DNA of 64,000 nucleotides from CAVXFS01 sp963761115. GTDB taxonomy: Bacteria > Pseudomonadota > Gammaproteobacteria > Burkholderiales > Gallionellaceae. The stretch spans positions 186,001 to 250,000 of the forward strand of contig CAVXFS010000004.1 in assembly GCA_963761115.1 (NCBI GenBank), read 5' to 3'. The first letter of the stretch is position 1; each line of letters opens with the position of its first letter. Shown here one piece after another: positions 46,535-55,154 of this stretch. A model generated the notes under the pieces. That model was not told the origin of the DNA and did no database searches. It worked only from the letters and a program-made list of their open reading frames with translations. The position numbers were made by a program, and so were the translations under genes.

Positions 46535-48346
46535 TTAACCGATGGCGACCTTGGTCAGCCGAGCTTTGCGTCCGTAAATCAGATTCACCAGCGCGCGCGA
46601 CACCAGCACCGCACTGAACATCGAAGTGAGTATGCCAAGGCACAGTACCACGGCAAAGCCGCGGATCGGGCCGGAGCCGAACATGAATAGTGCGATGCCC
46701 GCGATCAGGGTGGTGATATTGGAATCCAGAATGGTGCCAAATGCCCGGTCATAGCCTGCGTGTATGGATGCCTGCGGCGTGTTGCCGTTGCGCAGTTCCT
46801 CGCGGATACGCTCATTGATCAGCACATTGGAGTCGATCGCCATGCCCAGCGTCAGCGCGATGCCCGCCATGCCCGGCAAGGTAAGCGTGGCCTGCAGCAT
46901 GGATAGCAGGGCCACCAGCAGCAGCAGGTTGGTGGCCAGTGCCAGTACGGAAACACCGCCGAACATCAGGTAGTAGGCGATCATGAATATCGAGATGGCG
47001 ACAAAGCCGATCTGGGTGGAGTGAAAGCCGCGCGTGATGTTGTCCGCCCCCAGGCTGGGGCCGATAGTGCGCTCCTCGACGATCTCCATCGGTGCTGCCA
47101 GGGCGCCGGCGCGCAGCAGCAGCGCGGTGTCCTGTGCCTCCTGGGTCGACATGTTGCCGGTGATCTGCACACGCCCGCCGCCGATCTCCTCGCGTATCAC
47201 CGGCGCGGTGACGATTTCGCCCTTGCCTTTTTCGAACAGGATGATGGCCATGCGCTTGCCGACATTTTCGCGCGTAGCCAGCTTGAATTTCCGCGCGCCG
47301 ACACCATCCAGGTTGATGTGCACTGCAGGCTCGTTGTCGCGGTTATCAAAGCCCGGCTGGGCGTCATTGATACGCTCGCCGGTCAGGATCACGTTCTTCT
47401 TCACCAGCATCGGAACCCCATCCCGGTTTTTGTACATTTCCGAGCCGAACGGAATCGGGCCACCCTCGGTGTAATGATGTTCTTCATCCACCATGCGTAT
47501 TTCCAGGGTCGCGGTGCGCCCCAGGATGTCCTTGGCGCGCGCCGTGTCCTGAACGCCGGGTAATTGCACCACGATCCGGTCCGCGCCCTGTTGCTGGATC
47601 ACCGGTTCGGCCACGCCCAGTTCGTTGACGCGATTTCGCAGCGTCACCAGGTTCTGCTGAATCGAGGTGTCCTGTATGCGTTTTGCTTCAGTGGGCTTGA
47701 GCGTGCCTTGAAGGTCGAACTCGCCACCCTCATCCTTTTCGGTCAATTCCATGCCCGGCAAGCGCTGCTTGATCTCGGCTTCTCCCTTGCCGCGTGAGTC
47801 CGCATCGCGGAATTTCACCGTCAACAAGCTCCCATCCCGTGTTACTCCGGCATAAGGGATATTCTGTTCGCGCAGGTCGACGCGGATGTCGCCGGCATTG
47901 CTTTCCATGGCTTTATCCAGCGCGCCCTTCATGTCCACCTGCATCAGGAAGTGCACGCCGCCGCGCAGGTCCAGGCCGAGATACATGGGCAGGGCATTGA
48001 TGGACGTCATCCATTGTGGCGAACGCGACAACAGGTTCAGCGCCACGACATAATTTTCACCCAATTGCGCCTGCAGTACGTCCTTGGCCTTCAATTGGCT
48101 GTCGGTATCCTTGAAGCGCGCCTTGACGCTGGTGGCGTCCATGGACACGACTTCGGGGTCGAGGCTGGCTGTCTTGAGGATGTCTGCAACCTTGGCCATC
48201 AGGGCGCTGTCGACCTTGATGCTGGTGCGTAGCGGCGATACCTGGACTGCCGGCGATTCGCCATAAAAGTTGGGCAGGGTGTAAACCAGGCCCAGGATGA
48301 ACGCGGCAAGTATCAGCAGGTATTTCCATAACGGGTATTGGTTCAT
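46535..48346 (-). CDS. secD: Protein translocase subunit SecD
   Basis: 603 residues. First helix, then the large periplasmic P1 domain (LGLDLRGGVHFLMQVD ... NRVNELGVAEPVIQQQG), then five helices with GMAIDSNVLINERIREELR, the proton-path region. Partner of SecF, 16 bases upstream of it. Confidence 0.96.
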   Translation of the reverse strand: MNQYPLWKYLLILAAFILGLVYTLPNFYGESPAVQVSPLRTSIKVDSALMAKVADILKTASLDPEVVSMDATSVKARFKDTDSQLKAKDVLQAQLGENYVVALNLLSRSPQWMTSINALPMYLGLDLRGGVHFLMQVDMKGALDKAMESNAGDIRVDLREQNIPYAGVTRDGSLLTVKFRDADSRGKGEAEIKQRLPGMELTEKDEGGEFDLQGTLKPTEAKRIQDTSIQQNLVTLRNRVNELGVAEPVIQQQGADRIVVQLPGVQDTARAKDILGRTATLEIRMVDEEHHYTEGGPIPFGSEMYKNRDGVPMLVKKNVILTGERINDAQPGFDNRDNEPAVHINLDGVGARKFKLATRENVGKRMAIILFEKGKGEIVTAPVIREEIGGGRVQITGNMSTQEAQDTALLLRAGALAAPMEIVEERTIGPSLGADNITRGFHSTQIGFVAISIFMIAYYLMFGGVSVLALATNLLLLVALLSMLQATLTLPGMAGIALTLGMAIDSNVLINERIREELRNGNTPQASIHAGYDRAFGTILDSNITTLIAGIALFMFGSGPIRGFAVVLCLGILTSMFSAVLVSRALVNLIYGRKARLTKVAIG

Positions 48347-48355
48347 TGCAGCGCC

Positions 48356-48691
48356 CTAGATCGACTTGATGGTGCCTTTGGGCAGCACGTTCTGCACGGC
48401 CGATTTCTGGATCTGCACGATCACGTTCTCGGCGATCTCCAGGCCCAGATAATTTTCCCCGATCTTGGCGATCCGGCCCAGTTCGCCGCCCACGGTGACG
48501 ACTTCATCGCCCTTCTGCAGCGCCTCGATCATCATCTTCTGTTCCTTGGCGCGCTTCTGTTGCGGGCGCAGGATCAAAAAATAAAACACCGCGATCAACG
48601 CAAAAAGGGGCAGGAAGGACATGATGCTGCCACCTTGCGCGGCACCATCTTGGGCATAGGCATTACTGATTAACAGGTTGCTCAGGGACAT
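48356..48691 (-). CDS. yajC: Preprotein translocase subunit YajC
   Basis: 111 residues, one membrane helix (residues 27-45) followed by RPQQKRAKEQKMMIEALQKGDEVVT, the YajC signature. Accessory component of SecDF. Nine bases separate it from secD. Confidence 0.95.
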   Translation of the reverse strand: MSLSNLLISNAYAQDGAAQGGSIMSFLPLFALIAVFYFLILRPQQKRAKEQKMMIEALQKGDEVVTVGGELGRIAKIGENYLGLEIAENVIVQIQKSAVQNVLPKGTIKSI

Positions 48692-48724
48692 TTAAAAGCT
48701 CCGGTAAAAATCAAAACGAGCATT

Positions 48725-49844
48725 CTACCATGAAGTGGAAGGGTTCGAACCGGCGCGATCCAGCTTGAAGCGGGAGGCGAAGGCTTCAAACTGGCGTGAT
48801 TCGATGGCTGCGCGCATCCCGGCCATCAGTTGCTGGTAGTAATACAGGTTGTGGATGGTATTGAGGCGCGCGCCGAGGATCTCGTTGAGGCGATGCAGGT
48901 GGTGCAGATAGGCGCGGCTGAAATTGCGGCAGGTGTAGCAGGCACATTGCTCGTCCGGCGGACGCAGGTCCAGCCGGTATTGCGCGTTCTTGATCTTGAT
49001 GTCGCCGTTGCGTGTGAACAGCATGCCGTTGCGCGCATTGCGCGTCGGCATCACGCAATCGAACATGTCGATCCCCTGTGTAACCGCATCTACCAGGTCT
49101 TCCGGTGTGCCGACCCCCATCAGGTAGCGCGGCTTGTCCTGCGGCAATTGCGGCGCGGTATGCCGCAGGATGCGCTGCATGTCTTCCTTGGGTTCGCCCA
49201 CCGAGAGGCCGCCGATGGCAAAGCCGTCGAAGCCGATCTGTTCAAGTCCGCGCAGGGATTCATCGCGCAAGTGCTCGTGCATCCCGCCCTGCACGATACC
49301 GAACAGTGCATTGGTGTTGCCTGTGTGCGCGTTTTTCGATCGGTCCGCCCAGCGCAGGCTCAGGCGCATGGAATCCGCCGCCGCCGTTTCGTCCGCCGGA
49401 TACGGCGTGCACTCGTCGAAGATCATCACGATGTCGGAATTCAGCACGCTTCTGGATGCGCATGGATTCTTCCGGCGACAGGAAACACGGGTCGCCATTC
49501 ACTGGTGACTGGAACTTCACCCCGTCCTCGCTGATCTTGCGCATCGCCCCCAGACTGAACACCTGGAAGCCGCCGGAGTCGGTGAGTATCGGTCCATCCC
49601 AGCCCATGAAGCGATGCAGGCCGCCATGCGCCTCGATCACATCCAGTCCCGGGCGCAGCCACAGGTGGAAGGTGTTGCCCAGCACGATGTGCGCGCCGAT
49701 CTCGCGCAACTCGAGCGGCGACATCGCCTTCACCGTGCCATAGGTGCCGACCGGCATGAAGGCCGGGGTTTCGACCGTGCCGTGGGCGAGTTGCAGGGTG
49801 CCGCGACGGGCAAGGCCGTCGGTTTTGTGTAAAGTGAATTTCAT
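48725..49844 (-). CDS. tgt: tRNA-guanine transglycosylase, one frameshift
   Basis: Swaps guanine 34 for preQ1 in queuosine tRNAs. First frame from ATG 49844: LARRGTLQLAHGTVETPAFMPVGT, GNTFHLWLRPG, FMGWDGPILTDSGGFQVFSL, FLSPEESMRIQ. Then an extra A near 49450 (CAGAAGCGTGCTG) shifts the frame; the second frame continues VLNSDIVMIFDECTPYPA, ALFGIVQGGMHEHLR, IGGLSVGE, YLMGVGTPEDLVDAV, FDCVMPTRNARNG and the zinc site CACYTC...HHLHRLNE. Both halves are complete and meet at the indel, so a sequence error is likely. Confidence 0.92.
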
Positions 49845-49849
49845 ATTCC

Positions 49850-49904
49850 GTAGGCCGGGCTTTGCCCGACATTTTTGATCAACGGCGGGCAGAGCCCGCC
49901 CTAC
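49850..49904. repeat. Palindromic GTAGGCCGGGC...GCCCGCCCTAC element
   Basis: GTAGGCCGGGCTTTGCCCGAC and GGCGGGCAGAGCCCGCCC plus TAC, two hairpins that also pair with each other end to end. It lies between the SPFH gene and tgt, and its outer CTA (49901-49903) provides the SPFH stop codon. Confidence 0.8.
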
Positions 49905-50806
49905 TTTTGTACCTTGACGATGCTCATCGCCGTTGCCACCAGGCTGCCCATCTCGGCAAGGTTGCCAGGCAGGATCAGCGTGTTGCCTTCCTTGGCCACT
50001 TCGGAGAAGGCCTCGACATATTTTTCCGCGACCTTGAGGTTGACCGCATTCATGCCGCCGGGCGCCTCGATGGCCTGGGCCACGATGCGGATCGCCTGTG
50101 CGTTGCCGTCAGCCACGGTCTTGATCGCCTCGGCCTCGCCCTGGGCGCGGTTGATGAAGGCCTGTTTTTCGCCCTCGGACTTGGCGATGGCAGCCTGGCG
50201 CGCACCGTTGGCGAGGTTGATCTGTTCCTGCTGCTTGCCTTCGGAGGTGGCGATCACCGCGCGTTTCTCGCGCTCGGCGGTGATCTGCGCCTGCATCGCG
50301 TGCAGGATCTCCTTGGGCGGGGTCAGGTCCTTGATCTCGTAGCGCAGCACCTTGACCCCCCAGCTCAGCGCGGCTTCGTCCAGCGCCGCCACCACGGCGC
50401 GGTTGATGTCGTCGCGTTCCTCGAAGGTCTTGTCCAGTTCCATCTTGCCGATCACCGAGCGCAGGGTGGTCTGGGCCAACTGGGTGATGGCAAAGACGTA
50501 ATCGCTGGTGCCGTAGGAGGCCAGCTTGGGGTCGGTGACCTGGAAGTAGAGGATGCCGTCCACTGTCAACTGGGTATTGTCCCTGGTGATACAAACCTGG
50601 CTGGGGACGTCCATGGGGATCTCCTTGAGCGTGTGCTTGTAAGCCACCCGGTCGATGAACGGGATGACGATGTTCAGGCCCGGCAACAGCGCGGCGTGGA
50701 AGCGCCCCAGGCGCTCGACCACCCAGGCACTCTGCTGCGGCACGACCTTGAGGGCGTTGATAATGAATATGACGGCTGCGGCCAGTATGAACAGTGAGAT
50801 TTCCAT
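49901..50806 (-). CDS. SPFH/stomatin-like (paraslipin) protein
   Basis: 301 residues. One N-terminal membrane anchor (ISLFILAAAVIFIINAL), SPFH domain (VVPQQSAWVVERLGRF ... LKEIPMDVPSQ ... TRDNTQLTVDGILYFQV), then a long Ala/Glu/Lys/Gln coiled coil (AEREKRAVIATSEGKQQEQ ... AKSEGEKQAFINRAQGEAEA). Resembles QmcA. Oligomerises in membrane microdomains; works with the NfeD-like protein encoded 9 bases upstream. Confidence 0.92.
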   Translation of the reverse strand: MEISLFILAAAVIFIINALKVVPQQSAWVVERLGRFHAALLPGLNIVIPFIDRVAYKHTLKEIPMDVPSQVCITRDNTQLTVDGILYFQVTDPKLASYGTSDYVFAITQLAQTTLRSVIGKMELDKTFEERDDINRAVVAALDEAALSWGVKVLRYEIKDLTPPKEILHAMQAQITAEREKRAVIATSEGKQQEQINLANGARQAAIAKSEGEKQAFINRAQGEAEAIKTVADGNAQAIRIVAQAIEAPGGMNAVNLKVAEKYVEAFSEVAKEGNTLILPGNLAEMGSLVATAMSIVKVQK

Positions 50807-50815
50807 GATTGCTCC

Positions 50816-51232
50816 TCAGGATTTTTGATGCGTCAGTATCAGGGTGGAGCCGCGCATGTCCTTGACGTACATGGTCGCCATGCGCGGCGTGTCAGGGGAT
50901 TCAGGCTCGGCATCCCATTCGGCGCCGCGAAAATGCACGCGCGCGGTGCCGTCCTCGCGCCAGGCGATGCCATGCACCGGTTGCCCGATATCGAAATTCT
51001 GGCCGCTCGCTGCGGCTGGGTGTGCGGCTTTCGCTCGGCGCATGAAGATGATGCCGGTGATGCCGGCCGCTGCGCTCAGCATCAGCTGCAGTGACTCGTT
51101 CAAGCCGAGCAGCGCCGCGAGGCCGCCGACGGCGAGGGCGATGGACAACACCAGCATATAGAACGTACCGGTCGCCATTTCCACCATCAGCATGCCCAGG
51201 GCCAGCAGAAACCAGTAAACATATTGTGGCAT
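50816..51232 (-). CDS. NfeD-like membrane protein
   Basis: 138 residues from ATG 51232, preceded by AAGGAGG; a start at 51250 is less likely. Three or four membrane helices, then an NfeD OB-fold C-terminus (GQPVHGIAWREDGTARVHFR ... WDA). Standard partner of SPFH proteins. Confidence 0.88.
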   Translation of the reverse strand: MPQYVYWFLLALGMLMVEMATGTFYMLVLSIALAVGGLAALLGLNESLQLMLSAAAGITGIIFMRRAKAAHPAAASGQNFDIGQPVHGIAWREDGTARVHFRGAEWDAEPESPDTPRMATMYVKDMRGSTLILTHQKS

Positions 51233-51246
51233 GTCGCCTCCTTGCA

Positions 51247-52368
51247 TCAATGCGTCGAGCTTATGCTAACAGATTCAGGCAGCGAACTTTCTGGCGCATT
51301 AGATTCGATCAGCATCGCATCACCGTAACTGAAGAAGCGATATTGCTGTTCCACTGCGTGTCGATAGGCGGCAAGCACTTCTTTCATGCCGCCGAAAGCG
51401 CATACCAGCATCAGCAAGGTCGAGCGTGGCAGGTGGAAATTGGTGAGCAGCAGGTCCACCACCCTGAATCGATAGCCCGGCGTGATGAAAATATCGGTCT
51501 CCCGTTCCCCGGCGAGCAACTCGCCGTCCATTGTTGCGCTTTCCAGCGCGCGCAGGCTGGTGGTGCCCACGGCGATGACGCGGCCGCCTTGTGCTTTTGC
51601 CCCGGTTATCGCCGCGACAGTTTGTTGCGGAATGCTGTAGCGTTCGCTATGCATGATGTGGTCGCTGATGTTTTCGGCACGCACCGGCTGGAAAGTGCCG
51701 GCGCCGACATGTAGCGTGATATAGGCCAGCCGTACTCCGCGCGCACTCAGTGCGGCGAGCATCGCTTCGCTGAAATGCAGTCCCGCCGTGGGGGCGGCCA
51801 CCGCGCCCGGCTGGCGCGCGAACACGGTCTGGTAGCGTTGCTCATCCTCGGCATCGGCGGCATGGCTGATATAGGGCGGCAGCGGCAACTGGCCATATCG
51901 CTCCAGCAGGGCCGAAACAGGCTCCGTGCTGTCGAAGCGCAGGCGATAGAATTCCCCCTCGCGGGTCAAAACCGTGGCCGACAATTCCTCGGCCAGCAGC
52001 AAACGGCTGTTTTGTCTGGGCGGTTTGCTGGCACGGATTTGCGCCAGAACTTCATGCTCTCCAATGATGCGTTCTACCAGCACCTCGATTTTCCCACCGC
52101 TGACTTTGGTCCCGAACAGGCGAGCTTTCAGCACGCGCGTGTCATTCAGCACCAGTACATCATGCTTTCTTACGAGACTCGCCAGGTCATTGAATCCTAG
52201 ATCATTTAGCTTGCCTCCGCGAAGCTGGAGCAAACGGCTTGAGCCGCGTTGTTGCGGCGGATGCTGGGCTATGAGCTGTTCTGGAAGCTGGAAATCGAAT
52301 TCGTCAGTGCGCAATGCTGCAACTCCGGGAAAATCGAGATTGTAGCTTGATGCGGTTGGGTGATTCAT
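51247..52368 (-). CDS. queA: S-adenosylmethionine:tRNA ribosyltransferase-isomerase
   Basis: 373 residues from ATG 52368. QueA proteins usually start at MRTDEFDF; here that point is a TTG at 52311 preceded by CCGGAG, so the true start may be 52311. Signatures: LPEQLIAQHPPQQRGSSRLL, DVLVLNDTRVLKARLFG, PLPPYI, YQTVFARQPGAVAAPTAGLHF, LHVGAGTFQPV, TNFHLPRSTLLMLV. Makes epoxyqueuosine in tRNA. First gene of the queA-nfeD-SPFH-tgt-yajC-secDF array. Confidence 0.95.
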   Translation of the reverse strand: MNHPTASSYNLDFPGVAALRTDEFDFQLPEQLIAQHPPQQRGSSRLLQLRGGKLNDLGFNDLASLVRKHDVLVLNDTRVLKARLFGTKVSGGKIEVLVERIIGEHEVLAQIRASKPPRQNSRLLLAEELSATVLTREGEFYRLRFDSTEPVSALLERYGQLPLPPYISHAADAEDEQRYQTVFARQPGAVAAPTAGLHFSEAMLAALSARGVRLAYITLHVGAGTFQPVRAENISDHIMHSERYSIPQQTVAAITGAKAQGGRVIAVGTTSLRALESATMDGELLAGERETDIFITPGYRFRVVDLLLTNFHLPRSTLLMLVCAFGGMKEVLAAYRHAVEQQYRFFSYGDAMLIESNAPESSLPESVSISSTH

Positions 52369-52389
52369 GGATAATTCGCGCCTTTCCAG

Positions 52390-52476
52390 GCCGGGATGGC
52401 GGAATTGGTAGACGCGCTGGACTCAAAATCCAGTGTCTGTGAGGATGTGAGGGTTCGAGTCCCTCTCCCGGCACCA
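52390..52476 (+). tRNA. tRNA-Leu (anticodon CAA)
   Basis: 87 bases including an encoded CCA. Acceptor stem GCCGGGA/TCCCGGC with discriminator A, anticodon stem CTGGA/TCCAG around loop CTCAAAA (anticodon CAA at 52424-52426), a long variable arm (TGTCTGTGAGGATGTG region) and T-loop GGTTCGAGTCC, as required for a class II leucine tRNA. Confidence 0.97.
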
Positions 52477-52581
52477 GCGATTTATATTAGCAAACGACCG
52501 ATAAGTTGTGTCAACCGCCCATTTTATGGCGCGTTATTGCTCACTGGCACGAGTTAGTGCCTTACCTATTCGGAGTTTACT

Positions 52582-52902
52582 ATGAGCAAGCTGTTGTCCA
52601 CCCTGATCGCTGTCGTTTTCGCTACTGTTACTTACTCTGCTGTTGCCGCCGATGCTTCCACGGCTGCTGCTCCAGCTGCCACAACCACTACTACAACCAC
52701 TACTACAGTGACTGCTGCTCCAAAGAAGCACAAGAAGCACAAGATGTCTGCCAAGGAAATGAAGATGGCAAGCTGCAAGAAGGACGCCAAGGCGCAAAAG
52801 GTGAAAAGTGCCGATCGCAAGAGCTTCATCAAGGATTGCATGAGCAAGGAAGATGAACCAGCCGCCAAGGAAGAAGCTGCGACTCCTGCTGCAAAGAAGT
52901 AA
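52582..52902 (+). CDS. PsiF-like secreted protein with poly-Thr linker
   Basis: 106 residues. Signal peptide (cleavage near SAVAADA), then an Ala-rich linker with nine consecutive Thr (34-42), a Lys/His-rich patch (PKKHKKHK) and one PsiF-type repeat (MASCKKDAKAQKVKSADRKS ... CMSK) with Cys65 and Cys86. Function unknown; PsiF of E. coli is phosphate-starvation-inducible. GGAG lies upstream of the ATG. Tandem paralogue at 53171. Confidence 0.78.
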   Translation: MSKLLSTLIAVVFATVTYSAVAADASTAAAPAATTTTTTTTTVTAAPKKHKKHKMSAKEMKMASCKKDAKAQKVKSADRKSFIKDCMSKEDEPAAKEEAATPAAKK

Positions 52903-52921
52903 TTTTTCGATAGCATGATCA

Positions 52922-52946
52922 AGGCAGGGGTAACCCTGCCTTTTTT
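52922..52946 (+). terminator. Rho-independent terminator
   Basis: 8-bp stem AGGCAGGG/CCCTGCCT, loop GTAA, then six T. Near-identical to the terminator after the paralogous gene. Confidence 0.92.
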
Positions 52947-53170
52947 ATTTGTATAATGCGAGCCTCATAATTGCCATATCATGGCAAGTCAGTGCAGAGA
53001 TCGTGGCATGTTCCTGACGGCATTTTGATCCCGGGAGAGTCGATTCCGGCCATTGAGTCGGCTTGTCCATCAAGTGCCGGGAGAAAGACGGCCATGAAGT
53101 CAACCGGACGACTAAGTGCGCGTTATTTGGTAGCTGACGCAAGATGGCGTCTAATTAACTGGAGTTTGCC

Positions 53171-53506
53171 ATGAATAAATTATTGCTTTCTTTCATTGCT
53201 GCCATTTTTGCAGTGACTTCAATTTATGCATTTGCTGAAGATACTGCTGCCGACACAGGAGCTGCACCTGCGCCTGCTGTCGCGCCCATGAAGAGGCCAA
53301 TGGACCCGAAGATGGCCGCAGCGTATGCGAAGTTGGCAAAATGCAAGCTGGAAGCCAAAAAGTCTGGTCTGAGGGGTTACAAGATCCATGTTTTCGAGAA
53401 AGCTTGCATGGCCAAACCCGAGCATGCCCCGGTCGCCAAGGGTGGCGCCGCAACTCCAGCTCTTGCTGCCAAGGATGGCGCTACAACTCCAGCTGCCACG
53501 AAGTAA
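53171..53506 (+). CDS. PsiF-like secreted protein, tandem paralogue
   Basis: 111 residues. Signal peptide (cleavage near AFAEDTA), Ala/Pro-rich linker, then LAKCKLEAKKSGLRGYKIHV and ACMAK with Cys58 and Cys79, the same 21-residue spacing as in the neighbour. The tail carries a short internal duplication (GGAATPALAAKDGATTPAATK type). Same gene-leader and terminator layout as the first copy, so the pair arose by duplication. Confidence 0.72.
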   Translation: MNKLLLSFIAAIFAVTSIYAFAEDTAADTGAAPAPAVAPMKRPMDPKMAAAYAKLAKCKLEAKKSGLRGYKIHVFEKACMAKPEHAPVAKGGAATPALAAKDGATTPAATK

Positions 53507-53524
53507 TATTCCGGCAGCATAAAA

Positions 53525-53547
53525 AGGCAGGGGCGACCCTGCCTTTT
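53525..53547 (+). terminator. Rho-independent terminator
   Basis: Stem AGGCAGGG/CCCTGCCT, loop GCGA, followed by TTTTGTT. The stem is the same as at 52922. Confidence 0.88.
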
Positions 53548-53567
53548 GTTATTTGTACAATACGAAC

Positions 53568-54014
53568 ATGATATGGAAACCCAATGTCACCGTGGCTGCG
53601 GTGATCGAACAGGATGGCAGGTTCCTGCTGGTTGAAGAGCAGACTGAACAGGGGCTGCTGTTCAACCAGCCGGCAGGGCACTGGGAGCCGGGTGAGACTT
53701 TGCCTGCGGGTGCGGCGCGCGAAGTCCTGGAAGAGTCGGCCTACGAATTCGAACCGCAACATCTGCTCGGGGTTTACCATTGGCATTCGACGGTATCCGA
53801 TACTACTTATCTGCGTTTCGCTTTTTCCGGGCGCATCCTGTCGCATCACCCGGAGCGTACGCTGGACCAGGGTATCGTTCGTACCGTGTGGATGACGCCC
53901 GACGAGGTTCGTGCGACCCGGGGACGGCATCGCAGTCCGCTGATCGTGCGGTGCATGGAAGATTACCTGGACGGGAAGCGTTATCCGATGGAGCTGATTA
54001 CACATTATGACTAG
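53568..54014 (+). CDS. nudJ: Nudix hydrolase, NudJ-like phosphatase
   Basis: 148 residues from ATG 53568. The Nudix box starts at Gly37: GHWEPGETLPAGAAREVLEE then SAY. HWHSTVSDTTYLRFAFSG and DQGIVRTVWMTPDEVR are NudJ-like. Hydrolyses thiamine- or nucleoside-type pyrophosphates in E. coli. It overlaps mnmA by 8 bases, the usual arrangement. Confidence 0.88.
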   Translation: MIWKPNVTVAAVIEQDGRFLLVEEQTEQGLLFNQPAGHWEPGETLPAGAAREVLEESAYEFEPQHLLGVYHWHSTVSDTTYLRFAFSGRILSHHPERTLDQGIVRTVWMTPDEVRATRGRHRSPLIVRCMEDYLDGKRYPMELITHYD

Positions 54015-55152
54015 GCGAGTGGTCGTCGGCATGTCCGGCGGGGTAGATTCTTCGGTTACGGCGCTTTTGCTAAAACAGCAAGGGTATGACGTGGTCGGCC
54101 TGTTCATGAAGAACTGGGAGGACGACGACGATGAGGAGTATTGTTCTTCGCGCAGTGACCTGATCGATGCGGTGTCTGTTGCCGACGTCATCGGCATTCC
54201 TATTGAGTCAGTTAATTTTTCCAAAGAATACAAGGATCGGGTATTCAGCTATTTCCTGCGTGAATACCAGGCAGGTCGAACACCCAATCCGGACATCCTG
54301 TGCAACTCGGAGATCAAGTTCAAGGCATTTCTGGAACATGCGATGAACATGGGGGCGGATGCAATAGCAACCGGGCATTATGCGCAGGTGCGCGAGTTCG
54401 ACGGGCGCTACCAGTTGCTCAAGGCGGATGACAGCAGCAAGGACCAAAGCTACTTCCTGTATCGCCTGAATCAGGCGCAGCTGTCAAAATCCATGTTTCC
54501 GCTTGGCAGCCTGCTCAAGTCGAAAGTGCGCGATATCGCTGAGCAGCATGGCTTGCCCAATCATGCCAAGAAAGACAGCACCGGCATCTGCTTCATTGGC
54601 GAACGTCCATTCCGCGAATTCCTGAATCGATATCTGCCCGTAACGCCTGGCGACATGGTGACGCCGGCAGGCAAGGTGGTCGGTCGGCATCAAGGCCTGT
54701 CGTTCTACACCATAGGCCAGAGGCAGGGACTGGGCATAGGCGGGATCAGCGGCGGAAAGAGTAGCGACACGGGACAGCATGACCCATGGTTCGTGGTCGG
54801 CAAGGACATGGCAGACAACCGGCTGGTCGTGGTGCAAGGACATGACCACCCGGCATTGCTGAGTTCACATTTGCAAGCGACCGACCTGCACTGGATCAGT
54901 GGGGAAGCACCAGATACTGCGCGCAGTCATGCGGCAAAGACCCGCTACCGTCAGGATGATGCGGCGTGCCGCATCAAGGGACTGAATGGGAAAAGTGCAG
55001 GTTTCGAATTCGTGCAACCGCAATGGGCCGTCACACCCGGGCAATCCGTCGTTGTCTACGATGGGGCGGTATGTCTGGGCGGCGGGATAATCGAGAATGA
55101 AAAATCTGCCCCCGCATATTCCAACAGCGAAGCAGAAGCTGGGTCGGCCTGA
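54007..55152 (+). CDS. mnmA: tRNA-specific 2-thiouridylase
   Basis: 381 residues. PP-loop GMSGGVDSS at the N-terminus, GLFMKNWEDDD, NPDILCNSEIKF with the first catalytic Cys, ATGHYAQ, KDQSYFLYRL, and TGICFIGERPFREFL with the second Cys. Thiolates U34 of tRNA Lys/Glu/Gln. Slightly long because of an extra C-terminal tail (ENEKSAPAYSNSEAEAGSA). Confidence 0.96.
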   Translation: MTRRVVVGMSGGVDSSVTALLLKQQGYDVVGLFMKNWEDDDDEEYCSSRSDLIDAVSVADVIGIPIESVNFSKEYKDRVFSYFLREYQAGRTPNPDILCNSEIKFKAFLEHAMNMGADAIATGHYAQVREFDGRYQLLKADDSSKDQSYFLYRLNQAQLSKSMFPLGSLLKSKVRDIAEQHGLPNHAKKDSTGICFIGERPFREFLNRYLPVTPGDMVTPAGKVVGRHQGLSFYTIGQRQGLGIGGISGGKSSDTGQHDPWFVVGKDMADNRLVVVQGHDHPALLSSHLQATDLHWISGEAPDTARSHAAKTRYRQDDAACRIKGLNGKSAGFEFVQPQWAVTPGQSVVVYDGAVCLGGGIIENEKSAPAYSNSEAEAGSA

Positions 55153-55154
55153 AC

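Noticed and set aside
49420..49500. Programmed frameshift in tgt (and likewise in uvrD, polA, pilU)
   Set aside because: No slippery heptamer or stimulatory structure at the sites, and these families are not known to use frameshifting; many unrelated genes are hit.
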